Assembly (NCBI GenBank): GCA_937951875.1
Contig: CALGAN010000086.1
Location: forward strand, 1 to 52,897
From: an uncultured Alkalilimnicola sp.
GTDB taxonomy: Bacteria; Pseudomonadota; Gammaproteobacteria; Nitrococcales; AK92
Reading direction: 5' to 3'
Length of the DNA: 52,897 bases
Under the pieces are notes generated by a model, which ran no database searches, was not told the origin of the DNA, and saw only the letters and a list, made by a program, of their open reading frames with translations. The translations under genes were made by a program, and so were the position numbers. Below, piece by piece: positions 20,202-29,105 of the stretch (the first letter of the stretch is position 1; every line of letters begins with the position of its first letter).

Positions 20202-20815
20202 GCGCGCCCAGCCCGCTGCCGCTGCTCCAGCCGCTGCAGGCGGGCGCTGAGGCGATCGGCGTCGGCGCGCAGCCGGTCCACCTGATCCAGGAAGTCTTCC
20301 ACCTCGGGGCGCGACGGCAGCTGCCGGCTTTCTTCGGTGAGGTATTCGGCGGCGTTGCGCTCGAAGGTACGGCCGGTGTGGCGGAGCCAGCCGGTCAGTC
20401 CCCGCACCGCCTGGCCGATCTGGTGGGCGACGATGTCGCCGGTCAGCTTCGACAGCTGCTCCTCCCAGTCCAGATCGAGCTGCGACACCAGCCGGCGCAC
20501 CGCGTGCACCACCGCCACGTCGCCGCGGAACTCCACGCCCTGGGCGTTCTCGCCGCGGCTGCGCGCCAGGCTGAGCAGTGCGCCAGGCGACAGCCGCACG
20601 CTGGCGTCCGGCGGCGGATCGGCTGGGTCGGGCGTCGACAGGGTCACGCCCCGTTCGCTGAAGTAGGCGCGCAGCACCAGCTCGAGGCCGGCCAGTTCGA
20701 TGCGCAGGGTCCGTCCGGTCAGCGGGCGCAGCCGCGCCCGCGCCTCCGGATCGAGGCGTAGCACTTGGTTGACCGCCGTCTCCAGCGGCTTGAGCAGTAT
20801 CTGCTTGGGGTCCAT
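20198..20815 (-). CDS. ubiJ: Ubiquinone biosynthesis accessory factor UbiJ
   Basis: Lipid-binding scaffold of the aerobic ubiquinone complex. 205 residues. An SCP2-type domain (about 15-115) is followed by a C-terminal coiled coil (VEDFLDQVDRLRADADRLSARLQRLEQ). The ATG at 20815 gives MDPKQILLKPLETAVNQ, a normal UbiJ beginning. It lies between ubiE and ubiB, the usual ubiE-ubiJ-ubiB order. Confidence 0.9.
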   Translation of the reverse strand: MDPKQILLKPLETAVNQVLRLDPEARARLRPLTGRTLRIELAGLELVLRAYFSERGVTLSTPDPADPPPDASVRLSPGALLSLARSRGENAQGVEFRGDVAVVHAVRRLVSQLDLDWEEQLSKLTGDIVAHQIGQAVRGLTGWLRHTGRTFERNAAEYLTEESRQLPSRPEVEDFLDQVDRLRADADRLSARLQRLEQRQRAGRA

Positions 20816-20859
20816 GGCGCTACCTGGCGATGGCGGGCCGACCGCCGCGAGCACGTACG

Positions 20860-21615
20860 CTAGTACTTGCGGCCGCGGTGGATGGCCACGATGCCGGCGT
20901 TGATGTTCAGGTAATCGCAGTCCTCGAACCCGGCCGTGCTCATCATGTCCTTGAGCGTGGCCTGATCCGGGTGCATGCGAATGGACTCGGCCAGATAGCG
21001 GTAGCTGTCGGCGTCGTCCGCCACCAGTTTGCCCAGCCGCGGCAACACCTGGAAGGAGTACAGGTCGTACAGCGGCCGCAGCGGCTTTACGTACAAATTG
21101 GAGAACTCCAACACCAGCGCCATGCCGCCGGGCTTGAGCACCCGATACATCTCGCGCAGCGCCTGGTCCTTGTCGGTGACGTTGCGCAGGCCGAAGCCGA
21201 TGGTGACGCGGTCGAAGCTGTTGGCGGGGAACGGCAGGCGCTCGGCGTTGATCTGCACGAAGTCGACGTTGCCGATAGCGCCGGCGTCGATCAGCCGGTC
21301 GCGGCCGCGAGTGAGCATGGCCTCGTTGATGTCGGACATCACCACCCAGCCCTGCGGGCCCACCGCCCGGGCCATCTTCAGCGACAGATCGCCGGTGCCG
21401 GCGGCCAGGTCCAGGCAGTGCATGCCGGGGCGCAGCTGCAGCAGGTTGATGGCGTGGATCTTCCACAGCCGGTGCAGGCCCAGCGACATGAGGTCGTTCA
21501 TCACGTCGTACTTATCGGCGACGGAACGGAACACCTCGCGCACCCGCCGCGCCTTCTCCGCGACCGGAACCTGCTGGAAGCCGAAGTGGGTGGTGTCGTT
21601 GGGTTGCTCGGCCAT
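20860..21615 (-). CDS. ubiE: Bifunctional demethylmenaquinone/2-methoxy-6-polyprenyl-1,4-benzoquinol methylase
   Basis: SAM-dependent C-methyltransferase of ubiquinone and menaquinone synthesis. 251 residues. Motif I is CLDLAAGTGDLS; DKYDVMNDLMSLGLHRLWK and FDRVTIGFGLRNVTDKDQALREMYRVLKPGG carry the UbiE signatures. It is 44 nt before ubiJ and 7 nt after the DUF971 gene. Confidence 0.96.
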   Translation of the reverse strand: MAEQPNDTTHFGFQQVPVAEKARRVREVFRSVADKYDVMNDLMSLGLHRLWKIHAINLLQLRPGMHCLDLAAGTGDLSLKMARAVGPQGWVVMSDINEAMLTRGRDRLIDAGAIGNVDFVQINAERLPFPANSFDRVTIGFGLRNVTDKDQALREMYRVLKPGGMALVLEFSNLYVKPLRPLYDLYSFQVLPRLGKLVADDADSYRYLAESIRMHPDQATLKDMMSTAGFEDCDYLNINAGIVAIHRGRKY

Positions 21616-21622
21616 GGGGTCC

Positions 21623-21985
21623 TCAGTGCTGCGATGGCGGCTTGCGCTCGTGGCCGGCGGCCTTGAGCGCGTCCAGATAGGCTTGCCAGTACTGCGCCTG
21701 GCGCGTGCCCAGTTCGTACAGATAGCTCCAGGAATATATGCCGCTGGCGTGGCCGTCGTCGAAGATCAGCCGCACGGCGTAGTTGCCGACCGGCTCGATG
21801 CTGCGGATGTTGACCTCTTCCTTGCCCACCTGCAGCACCTCCTGGCCCGGGCCGTGGCCCCGGACTTCCGCCGAGGGCGAGTACACCCGCAGGTACTCGC
21901 AGGGCAGCTGGAACGCCTGGCCGTCGTCGAAGCGCACCTCGAGGATGCGCGAGACGCGGTGCAGTTTGATCTCGGTGGGGATCAT
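21623..21985 (-). CDS. DUF971 / gamma-butyrobetaine hydroxylase-like N-terminal domain protein
   Basis: 120 residues, single domain. The core is TEIKLHRVSRILEVRFDDG, LPCEYLRVYSPSAEVRGHG and FDDGHASGIYSWSYLYELG, as in DUF971 proteins. The eukaryotic relatives carry this fold as an N-terminal zinc domain, but the cysteine set is reduced here to one Cys. Role unknown. Neighbours hslU (33 nt upstream) and ubiE (7 nt downstream) are conserved in gammaproteobacteria. The ATG at 21985 has GGAG 6 nt upstream. Confidence 0.87.
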   Translation of the reverse strand: MIPTEIKLHRVSRILEVRFDDGQAFQLPCEYLRVYSPSAEVRGHGPGQEVLQVGKEEVNIRSIEPVGNYAVRLIFDDGHASGIYSWSYLYELGTRQAQYWQAYLDALKAAGHERKPPSQH

Positions 21986-22018
21986 CGGGGGCTCCGCCCG
22001 GTCAAGGCCCGTCAACGC

Positions 22019-23359
22019 TTAAAGAATATACCGGCTCAGATCCTCGTTCCGGGCTAGGTCGGCTAGGTGGGCGTCGACGTACTTGGCGTCGATCACCACG
22101 GTCTGGCCGCCGCGGTCGGGCGCCTCGAAGGAGATCTCCTCGAGCAGCCGCTCCAGCACGGTGTGCAGGCGGCGGGCACCGATGTTCTCGGTGCGCTCGT
22201 TGACCTCCCAGGCCACTTCCGCCAGGCGCGCTACGCCGTCGTCGGTGAACTCCAGCTTCAAGCCCTCGGTGGCCATCAGCGCCTGGTACTGGCGCACCAG
22301 CGACGCGTCCGGCTCGGTGAGGATGCGCACGAAGTCCTCCACCCCCAACGCCTCCAGCTCCACGCGGATCGGCAGGCGGCCCTGCAGCTCGGGGATGAGA
22401 TCCGAGGGCTTGGCCAGATGGAAGGCGCCGGAGGCGATGAACAGGATGTGGTCGGTGCGGACCATGCCGTACTTGGTGGACACGGTCGAGCCCTCCACCA
22501 GCGGTAGCAGGTCGCGCTGCACGCCCTCGCGGGAGACGTCGGCGCCGCTGCTGCCGTGCTCGGAGCGGCGGCAGATCTTGTCGATCTCGTCGATGAAGAC
22601 GATGCCGTTCTGCTCGACCTTCTGCACCGCCTTGAGCTTGATGTCCTCCTCGTTCACCAGCTTGGCGGCTTCCTCGTCGCGCAGCAGCTTCATCGCCTCG
22701 CGCACCTTGAGCTTGCGGGTCTTGGTGCGCTCGCCGGAGAGGTTCTGGAACAGCGACTGCAGCTGGCTGGTCATCTCCTCCATGCCGGGCGGGGCCATGA
22801 TTTCCACGCCGATCGGCACCGCCCGCAGCTCGATCTCGATCTCGCGGTCGTCGAGCTTGCCCTCGCGCAGCATCTTGCGGAACTTCTGACGGGTGGCGTC
22901 GTCCGGCGCCGGCTCCTCTGGTTCGAAGCGCATGCCGGAGCGCGGCCGCGGCAGCAGCGCGTCGAGGATGCGGTCCTCGGCGGCGTCCTCGGCGCGGGCG
23001 CGCACCTTGGCCATTTCCTCCTCGCGGGTCATCTTCACCGCGATCTCCACCAGATCGCGGATGATCGACTCCACGTCGCGCCCGACATAGCCGACCTCGG
23101 TGAACTTGGTGGCCTCGACCTTGATGAACGGCGCCTGCGCCAGCTTAGCTAGCCGCCGGGCGATCTCGGTCTTGCCCACGCCGGTGGGGCCGATCATGAG
23201 GATGTTTTTGGGGGTGATCTCGTTGCGCAGCTCCTCGCCGACCTGCATGCGCCGCCAGCGGTTGCGCAGCGCGATGGCCACGGCACGCTTGGCCTTGGCC
23301 TGGCCGATGATGTGCTTGTCCAGCTCCTGAACGATCTCGCGCGGCGTCATCATCGACAT
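22019..23359 (-). CDS. hslU: HslU ATPase subunit of the HslVU protease
   Basis: AAA+ unfoldase that feeds substrates to HslV. 446 residues (E. coli 443). Walker A is GPTGVGKTE, Walker B is IVFIDEIDK, the pore loop is GYVGRD, and the intermediate I-domain covers about 110-240. The C-terminal tail EDLSRYIL docks into HslV. It follows hslV by 24 nt. Confidence 0.97.
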   Translation of the reverse strand: MSMMTPREIVQELDKHIIGQAKAKRAVAIALRNRWRRMQVGEELRNEITPKNILMIGPTGVGKTEIARRLAKLAQAPFIKVEATKFTEVGYVGRDVESIIRDLVEIAVKMTREEEMAKVRARAEDAAEDRILDALLPRPRSGMRFEPEEPAPDDATRQKFRKMLREGKLDDREIEIELRAVPIGVEIMAPPGMEEMTSQLQSLFQNLSGERTKTRKLKVREAMKLLRDEEAAKLVNEEDIKLKAVQKVEQNGIVFIDEIDKICRRSEHGSSGADVSREGVQRDLLPLVEGSTVSTKYGMVRTDHILFIASGAFHLAKPSDLIPELQGRLPIRVELEALGVEDFVRILTEPDASLVRQYQALMATEGLKLEFTDDGVARLAEVAWEVNERTENIGARRLHTVLERLLEEISFEAPDRGGQTVVIDAKYVDAHLADLARNEDLSRYIL

Positions 23360-23383
23360 GGTTCGCTCCTTAAGGCCGCGTCG

Positions 23384-23923
23384 TCACGCGCCCAGCTCTT
23401 CGATGACCAGGTTGTGGTTGGTGTAGATGCAGATGTCGGCGGCGATGTGCAGCGCCTTCTCGACGATCTCTCGCGCCGACAGCTCGGTGTTCTGAATCAG
23501 CGCTGTGGCCGCGGCCTGCGCGAAGGCGCCGCCGGAGCCGATGGCGATCAGATCGCCCTCAGGCTCGACCACGTCGCCGTTGCCGGAAATCATCAGGATC
23601 GCGTCCTTGTTGGCGACGATCAGCAGCGCTTCGAGCCGGCGCAGCACGCGGTCGGCGCGCCAGTCCTTGGCCATCTCCACCGCCGCGCGGGTGAGGTTGC
23701 CGCGGTGCTTCTCCAGCTGGCCCTCGAAACGCTCGAACAGGGTGAAGGCGTCGGCGGTGCCGCCGGCGAAGCCGGCCAGCACCTCGTCGCGGAACAGGCG
23801 GCGAACCTTGCGGGCGTTGCCCTTCATCACCGTGTTGCCGAGAGTGACCTGACCGTCGCCGCCTAAGACCACCCGGCCGTGACGACGGACCGCGAGTATG
23901 GTGGTGCCTCTGAATTGTTCCAC
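23384..23923 (-). CDS. hslV: HslV peptidase subunit of the HslVU protease
   Basis: Threonine protease of the proteasome beta-subunit fold. 179 residues from the GTG at 23923, which has GGAG 7 nt upstream. The N-terminus reads (fM)EQFRG-TTIL, so a 6-residue leader precedes the nucleophile threonine and must be removed, as in betaproteobacterial HslV; enterobacterial HslV has only Met before Thr. GGDGQVTLGNTVMKG and IGSGGAFAQAAA are conserved. Confidence 0.96.
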   Translation of the reverse strand: MEQFRGTTILAVRRHGRVVLGGDGQVTLGNTVMKGNARKVRRLFRDEVLAGFAGGTADAFTLFERFEGQLEKHRGNLTRAAVEMAKDWRADRVLRRLEALLIVANKDAILMISGNGDVVEPEGDLIAIGSGGAFAQAAATALIQNTELSAREIVEKALHIAADICIYTNHNLVIEELGA

Positions 23924-24005
23924 GCCGGTGCTCCAGTAACGAGTAGTGAGTCGGTCGGACGGGACGAGAGGAGGCGCCCGTAACGGGCGCGCCGATCGCC
24001 CCGCC

Positions 24006-24033
24006 ATCCTAGCGGTGTGAGACCGCACGTCAA
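24006..24033 (-). promoter_or_regulatory. Sigma-70 promoter for hslVU
   Basis: Minus strand: TTGACG (24033-24028, 5/6) and TAGGAT (24011-24006, 4/6) with a 16-bp spacer. The spacer contains the small inverted repeat GCGGT-N5-ACCGC. The start would be near 23999, about 75 nt before hslV. No convincing sigma-32 -10 box (CCCCAT) was seen here. Confidence 0.55.
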
Positions 24034-24076
24034 GGACAAGATAAGGACGCCGCGCCGTCGCCGCCGAGGGGCTGCG

Positions 24077-24985
24077 CTATTTGCCGGGCTTGCGGCGGGC
24101 GCGCGGGTGGGCGGCGTCGTAGACCTTGGCCAGATGCTGAAAGTCCAGATGGGTGTAGATCTGGGTCGTGCTGATGTCGGCATGCCCCAGCAGCTCCTGC
24201 ACTGCGCGCAGGTCGCCGCTGGACTCCAGCAGATGGCTGGCGAAGGAGTGGCGCAGCATGTGCGGGTGCACGGCAAGGCCGAGCCCTTGCCGCTGCGCCA
24301 GCCGGTTGAGCCGGGTCTGTACCGAGCGGGGCGACAGGCGGCTGCCGTTGCGGCTGACGAACAGCGCGCGCTCCGCCGCGTCGGCGAACTGCCCGCGCAG
24401 CTTCAGCCAATAGCCGATGGCGTTCAGCGCTTGGCGGCCGACCGGCACCACCCGGGTCTTGCGGCCCTTGCCGGTGACCGTCACCAGCCCTTGGGTCAAA
24501 TCCAGATGGTCAAGGTCGAGGTTGACCGTTTCCGACAGTCGCAGCCCCGAGGAGTAGATCAGCTCGAAGATGGCGTGGTCGCGGCAGGTGAGCGCGTCGT
24601 CCGGTTCGAGGTCGAGCAGCGCCGCCGTCTGGTCCACGTCCAGGGCTTTGGGCAGCTTGCGCGGGGACTTCGGCGCGCGCACGCCGGCGGCCGGATCGAA
24701 GCGGGCGGCGCCCTCGCGCAGCAGGTAGCGGTAGAAGGCGCGAATCGACGACAGCAGCCGTTGCAGGCTGCGGCCGCTCAGGCCCGCGCGGTGGCGGGCG
24801 GCGACGAACTGGCGGATGTGCTGGGCGTCGATGCGCTCCCAGCCGGCGATCCGCTGCTGTTGCCGGTACTGATCGAGCAGGGCCAGATCGCGCAGATAAT
24901 GCTGGCAGGTGAGCGGCGCGAGCTGACGCTCGTGGCGCAGATGCGCCTCGAAGCGCTGCAGCCAGGCGCTGGCGTCGTCGCTCAC
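24077..24985 (-). CDS. xerC: Tyrosine recombinase XerC
   Basis: Site-specific recombinase that resolves chromosome dimers at dif together with XerD. 302 residues. Catalytic residues are visible: Arg in SSGLRLSE, Lys in GKGRKTR, HMLRHSFASHLL (His and Arg), LLGHADISTTQIYTH (His and the nucleophile Tyr). The GTG start at 24985 overlaps the DUF484 stop (GTGA). XerC rather than XerD is chosen from the dapF-DUF484-xerC context. Confidence 0.94.
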   Translation of the reverse strand: MSDDASAWLQRFEAHLRHERQLAPLTCQHYLRDLALLDQYRQQQRIAGWERIDAQHIRQFVAARHRAGLSGRSLQRLLSSIRAFYRYLLREGAARFDPAAGVRAPKSPRKLPKALDVDQTAALLDLEPDDALTCRDHAIFELIYSSGLRLSETVNLDLDHLDLTQGLVTVTGKGRKTRVVPVGRQALNAIGYWLKLRGQFADAAERALFVSRNGSRLSPRSVQTRLNRLAQRQGLGLAVHPHMLRHSFASHLLESSGDLRAVQELLGHADISTTQIYTHLDFQHLAKVYDAAHPRARRKPGK

Positions 24986-25668
24986 GCCGGCAGATAGCGA
25001 CGCATGGCGCGGCCGGCGGTGGCGCCGAGCTGGCGCAGGAACACCGTGCCTTGCCCGGGGTGGAAGCGGTCGGCCTGGAAGCTGCCGATCGCCAGCATGC
25101 CGAGGGTGCGTCCGTCCTGCAGCGGCACCAAGGCGGTGGAGCCGATGGCTCCGGCGCTGTCGCCGAACAGGAACTGCAGCTGATCGCGGGTCAGGCGACC
25201 GCAGATCGGGCGCGGGTCGCGCAGCAGGTTGGCGAATACGCCCAGGTTGGGATCGTCGGGGCGGATCCAGTCGAACTGCGGGTCGCCCTCGCCGAACAGC
25301 CGCACCACCACCGCATCCATTTGGAAGTTGTTGCGCAGCGCGCTGGTCAGGCAGTCGATCACCGCCTCCAGGCTGTCGGCGTCCATCAGCTCCAGGGTCA
25401 GCCGGTGCAGCCGATCGGCCAGCCGGTCGTTGTCCCGGGCCACCGCCAGCAGCTCGTCGAGCCGACTCTGCAGCAGCCGATTGCGCTCGCGCAGCACCTG
25501 CGCCTGGTACTCCAGCAGCGAGATCGCCGCGCCGCACTCGTGCGGAATGCGCAGCTCGTGAAGCAGCTGCGGACGGCGCAGGAAGAAATCCGGGTTGCGC
25601 AGAAGGAACGCGGCGACGTCGTTCTCCAGCTCGTCCTCGCTCCGTTGCGCCTGCTGCTGCATGGTCAT
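24982..25668 (-). CDS. DUF484 family protein (YigA-like)
   Basis: 228 residues. N-terminal ENDVAAFLLRNPDFFLRRPQLL is the family signature, followed by a coiled coil (about 55-95) and a GAF-like domain (about 95-225, with LVPLQDGRTLGMLAIGS). Biochemical role unknown. Conserved between dapF and xerC; the stop overlaps the xerC GTG. Starts at the ATG 25668, with a second in-frame ATG two codons later. Confidence 0.88.
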   Translation of the reverse strand: MTMQQQAQRSEDELENDVAAFLLRNPDFFLRRPQLLHELRIPHECGAAISLLEYQAQVLRERNRLLQSRLDELLAVARDNDRLADRLHRLTLELMDADSLEAVIDCLTSALRNNFQMDAVVVRLFGEGDPQFDWIRPDDPNLGVFANLLRDPRPICGRLTRDQLQFLFGDSAGAIGSTALVPLQDGRTLGMLAIGSFQADRFHPGQGTVFLRQLGATAGRAMRRYLPA

Positions 25669-25736
25669 GAAAAAGGCCCCCAGTGCCCGCTACGAGTGGT
25701 GGTGACGCTCTATCGGCGTCTTGCTGGTCGAGACCG

Positions 25737-26570
25737 TTAGCTTAGCGCAATCTCGCCCTCGAAAACGGTGACGGCCGGCCCGGTCATGTAAACCGGCTCG
25801 CCCGGGCCGCCCCATTCGATGCGCAACCGGCCGCCCGGCAGGTCCACGGTCACCGCCCGGTCCAGCAGTCCCTGCACCTGCCCGGCCACCGCCGCCGCGC
25901 AAGCACCGGTGCCGCAGGCCAGGGTTTCGCCGGCGCCGCGTTCGTACACCCGCAGGCGGATGTGGCCGCGGTCCAGCACCTGCATGAAGCCGGCGTTGAC
26001 CCGGCGCGGGAAGCGCGGGTGGCGCTCGATCAGCGGTCCGAGCTCGGCGACCGGCGCGGTGTCGACGTCGTCCACCACGGTCACCGCGTGCGGGTTGCCC
26101 ATGGACACCGCGCCGATGGTCAGCGTGCGCCCGCCCACTTCCAGCGGGTAGCGCTCGGCCTGGGCCTCGGCCTGGAACGGTACGTCGACCGGGGCCAGGC
26201 GCGGCACGCCCATGTCGACCCGCACCAGGCCGTCGTCGAGCAGCGTGATATGGGTATCCCCGGCCAGGGTCTCCACCGTCAGCCGGCGCTTGTCGGTCAG
26301 CCCCTTCTCCAGCAGGAAGCGGCCCAGGCAGCGCACGCCGTTGCCGCACTGCTCCACCTCGCCGCCGTCGGCGTTGAAGATGCGGTAACGAAAGTCGCAA
26401 CCCGGGCGCTGGGCCCGTTCGGCCAGCAGCACCTGGTCGCAGCCGACGCCGAAGCGGCGGTCGGCCAGGAAGCGGATCTGCTCGGCGCTGAGCGCGACCG
26501 GCTGGTTGACCGCGTCGATGACGACGAAGTCGTTGCCGATGCCATGCATCTTGGTGAAGCGCAGCTTCAT
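25737..26570 (-). CDS. dapF: Diaminopimelate epimerase
   Basis: Converts LL-diaminopimelate to meso-diaminopimelate for lysine and peptidoglycan. 277 residues. The two catalytic cysteines lie in EQCGNGVRCLG and ETLACGTGACA. The N-terminus MKLRFTKMHGIGNDFVVID is typical. It lies 81 nt after lysA, with a stem-loop between. Confidence 0.97.
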   Translation of the reverse strand: MKLRFTKMHGIGNDFVVIDAVNQPVALSAEQIRFLADRRFGVGCDQVLLAERAQRPGCDFRYRIFNADGGEVEQCGNGVRCLGRFLLEKGLTDKRRLTVETLAGDTHITLLDDGLVRVDMGVPRLAPVDVPFQAEAQAERYPLEVGGRTLTIGAVSMGNPHAVTVVDDVDTAPVAELGPLIERHPRFPRRVNAGFMQVLDRGHIRLRVYERGAGETLACGTGACAAAVAGQVQGLLDRAVTVDLPGGRLRIEWGGPGEPVYMTGPAVTVFEGEIALS

Positions 26571-26611
26571 GGGGCCTCGCGGGTCAAGGGGGCTTGCGGT
26601 GCATTCGGGGC

Positions 26612-26639
26612 GACGAGGGCGCGGTTGCGCACCCTCGTC
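26612..26639 (-). other. Stem-loop between lysA and dapF
   Basis: GACGAGGG (26612-26619) pairs with CCCTCGTC (26632-26639), and inner GCG/CGC extends the stem to a GTTG loop with one mismatch. No T-run follows on either strand. It may stabilise or attenuate the lysA-dapF mRNA. Confidence 0.5.
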
Positions 26640-26651
26640 ACGGTGTCGCGG

Positions 26652-27902
26652 TCAGTCCGGCAGCAGCGCCTCGCCGCGCATCAGGTCCTCCACGGTTTCG
26701 CGCTGGCGCACCAGATGCGTGCGCTCGCCGTCCACCATCACCTCCGCCGCGCGCGGCCGGGTGTTGTAGTTGGAACTCATCACGAAGCCGTAGGCGCCCG
26801 CCGAGCAGACGGCCAGCAGATCGCCCGGGGCGATGGCGAGCTCGCGCTCCTTGCCGAGGAAGTCGGCGCTCTCGCACACCGGACCGACTACGTCGTAGAC
26901 CCGCCGCTCGGCCCGCGGGTTCTCCACCACCGGTTCGATGCGCTGCCAAGCGCCGTACAGCGCCGGCCGCATCAGGTCGTTCATGGCGGCGTCGATCAGG
27001 GCGAAATTCTTGTGCTCGGTGGTCTTGAGGAACTCGACCCGGGTCAGCAGCACGCCAGCGTTGCCGACGATGGCGCGGCCCGGCTCCATGAGCACCTTGA
27101 GCTTGCGCCCGCCCAGCCGCTGCAGCACGACCTGGGCGTAGTCGGTGGCCGACGGCGGCGTCTCGTCGCGGTAGCGGATGCCGATGCCGCCGCCGATGTC
27201 GAGGTGCTCCAGCGCGATGCCGGCCGCTTGCAGGCGGTCGACCAGGGCGAGCACCCGCTCCAGGGCGTCGGCGATCGGATCCAGCTTGGTCAACTGCGAG
27301 CCGATATGGCAGTCGACGCCGGTGATGCGGATGTGCGGCAGCTCGGCGGCGCGCAGATACACCTGCTCGGCGCGGCGGATGTCGATGCCGAACTTGTTGT
27401 CGCGCAGGCCGGTGGAGATGTAGGGATGGGTCTGGGCGTCGACGTCCGGGTTGACGCGCAGCGACACCGGCGCCTGCACGCCCAGCTCACCGGCGACGCG
27501 GTTCAGGCGCTCCAGCTCCGCTTCCGACTCGACGTTGAAGCAGAGGATGCCCAGCTCCAGCGCCCGGCGCATCTCGGCTTCGGTCTTGCCGACGCCGGAG
27601 AACACCACCTTGCGGGGATCGCCGCCAGCTTTGATGACCCGCTCCAGCTCGCCGCCGGACACCAGGTCGAAGCCCGAGCCCAGCCTGGCCAGCAGATTGA
27701 GCACGGCCAGGTTGGAGTTGGCCTTGACCGCGTAGCACACCAGATGGTCGTGGCCGGCGAACGCTTGATCGAAAGCGCGCCATTGGCCTTCGATGGCGGC
27801 CCGGGAATAGACGTAGCACGGCGTTCCGTACTGGTTGGCGAGCTCGGCCAAATCGACTTCTTCGAGGAAGAGCCGGCCGTTACGACGTTCGAGTGTCTGC
27901 AT
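26652..27902 (-). CDS. lysA: Diaminopimelate decarboxylase
   Basis: PLP enzyme making L-lysine from meso-diaminopimelate. 416 residues. The PLP lysine is in CYAVKANSNLAVL; HIGSQ, GGGIGIRY, EPGRAIVGNAG and VGPVCESADFLG (active-site Cys) are present. The ATG at 27902 (MQTLERRNGRLF) matches the usual family start better than ATGs further upstream. Follows lptM by 106 nt. Confidence 0.95.
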   Translation of the reverse strand: MQTLERRNGRLFLEEVDLAELANQYGTPCYVYSRAAIEGQWRAFDQAFAGHDHLVCYAVKANSNLAVLNLLARLGSGFDLVSGGELERVIKAGGDPRKVVFSGVGKTEAEMRRALELGILCFNVESEAELERLNRVAGELGVQAPVSLRVNPDVDAQTHPYISTGLRDNKFGIDIRRAEQVYLRAAELPHIRITGVDCHIGSQLTKLDPIADALERVLALVDRLQAAGIALEHLDIGGGIGIRYRDETPPSATDYAQVVLQRLGGRKLKVLMEPGRAIVGNAGVLLTRVEFLKTTEHKNFALIDAAMNDLMRPALYGAWQRIEPVVENPRAERRVYDVVGPVCESADFLGKERELAIAPGDLLAVCSAGAYGFVMSSNYNTRPRAAEVMVDGERTHLVRQRETVEDLMRGEALLPD

Positions 27903-28008
27903 GCGTCCGATCCACAACTTAGGGAGCCAAGAGCCCATGTCGCTAGGTTGGATGGGCCGCGCCGGCGACGTGATCCGGCGCGGCACGCCCGAGCTACTGA
28001 AATGGGCT

Positions 28009-28143
28009 CTAAGCGCGCGTTTCGGTTTGCCGCGGCCGGTCGCCCGATTCGGGCAGATACAGCGGACCCTTCTGGCCGCAGGCGCTCAGTACACCGGCCG
28101 TCAGCATGACGACGACGAGGGATAGTAGGACGCGTACTGCCAT
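28009..28143 (-). CDS. lptM: LPS translocon maturation lipoprotein LptM
   Basis: A 44-residue lipoprotein (YifL type). Hydrophobic signal VLLSLVVVMLTAGVLSAC ends in the lipobox LSAC with Cys22, followed directly by the family hallmark GQKGPLYLP. LptM helps mature the LptD outer-membrane LPS transporter in E. coli. It lies immediately before lysA, the usual position, in the same direction. No strong ribosome site was seen. Confidence 0.9.
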   Translation of the reverse strand: MAVRVLLSLVVVMLTAGVLSACGQKGPLYLPESGDRPRQTETRA

Positions 28144-28292
28144 GGCTCATTTTCCCGGCGCGAGGGTGGGTCATTATAGCCGCGCCGTCCCGCCCCCGAC
28201 GAGCGAAGCGTCGCGGGCGCGCGAGTTGCAATCGACCGCGGCCGCCCAACATAAGCGGGGAACCAACAATCCCCGCCGAGGGTTACCGCGTC

Positions 28293-29087
28293 ATGCGCCC
28301 GATCGCTGTCGTCCCGCTGCTCTTTCCCCTGGTCGCCGGTGCCGAGGTGGTGTTTCAGGAACACTTCGAGCACGGCAGCAATCCGTTCGGCTTCGACCTC
28401 GCCCATACGGCGCAGAGCGGCGCGTCCTTCGAAGCCGGGCTCGCCGACGGCGGGCCGCAGCGCGGGCGGGTCTGGGCGATCGACTTCCGCCGCGGCCCGG
28501 GCGGTTATTTCGGCCACCGGGTGACGGTGCGCCCGCAATGGGCGCTGACGGATACCTTGTTCTGGGCCGGCTACGTCAAGTTCGGCGACGTCGATCGCCA
28601 CGCGGAATGGCGGTCCGCGGGCGATGCCGAGCACCGGCTCGGGTTTCCGCTGATCGGCGCCGACGACGACGGGCAGGCGGCGGTGATCGGCCGTTTCCTG
28701 CCGTGGGGCGAGGACGGCTACCGCGGGCGGTTCGTGCTCGTTACCGCCGACGGCCGTGAACATTCGGTGATGGACCGCGCGCTGGTGAGCAATCGCTGGT
28801 ATCTGGTGCAGTTCGCGCTGGAGGATCGCGGCGCCGCCGACCGGGTGCGCATCTGGATCAACAACGCCGACGCCGAGCGGCCCAACTACGATTACGTCGG
28901 CGGCGACATGATCGACCGCGCGATCTGGGCGCCGGGCGCGCGCATCGAGCACGGCTATCGCTACGGCCCCGGCACCGAAGCCCGCTTCCAGTACGACGGC
29001 ATCACCATCGCCGATTCCTTCATCGAGCTGCCGGTGCCGGAACTGCCGGCGCCGCCGGCCGCGCCGAAGGGGCTGCGGGTGGAGTGA
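28293..29087 (+). CDS. Secreted concanavalin A-like lectin/polysaccharide-lyase-fold protein
   Basis: 264 residues. A short signal peptide (about 1-17, ending VAGA) is followed by a beta-rich domain. FQEHFEHGSNPFGF, LFWAGYVKFGD and RWYLVQFALEDRGAADRVRIWINN resemble ConA-like lectin or heparin-lyase-like jelly rolls. The end is Pro/Ala-rich (PELPAPPAAPKGLRVE). I do not recognise a specific family, and no catalytic residues can be assigned. It is divergent from lptM and converges on the GH15 gene 18 bp away. It may bind or degrade a polysaccharide. Confidence 0.6.
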   Translation: MRPIAVVPLLFPLVAGAEVVFQEHFEHGSNPFGFDLAHTAQSGASFEAGLADGGPQRGRVWAIDFRRGPGGYFGHRVTVRPQWALTDTLFWAGYVKFGDVDRHAEWRSAGDAEHRLGFPLIGADDDGQAAVIGRFLPWGEDGYRGRFVLVTADGREHSVMDRALVSNRWYLVQFALEDRGAADRVRIWINNADAERPNYDYVGGDMIDRAIWAPGARIEHGYRYGPGTEARFQYDGITIADSFIELPVPELPAPPAAPKGLRVE

Positions 29088-29105
29088 AAGTGGCGGCGCG
29101 CCGCG

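Noticed and set aside
24012..24027. Heat-shock (sigma-32) promoter for hslVU
   Set aside because: The sequence fits a sigma-70 promoter; no CCCCAT-type -10 box was found at the right distance.
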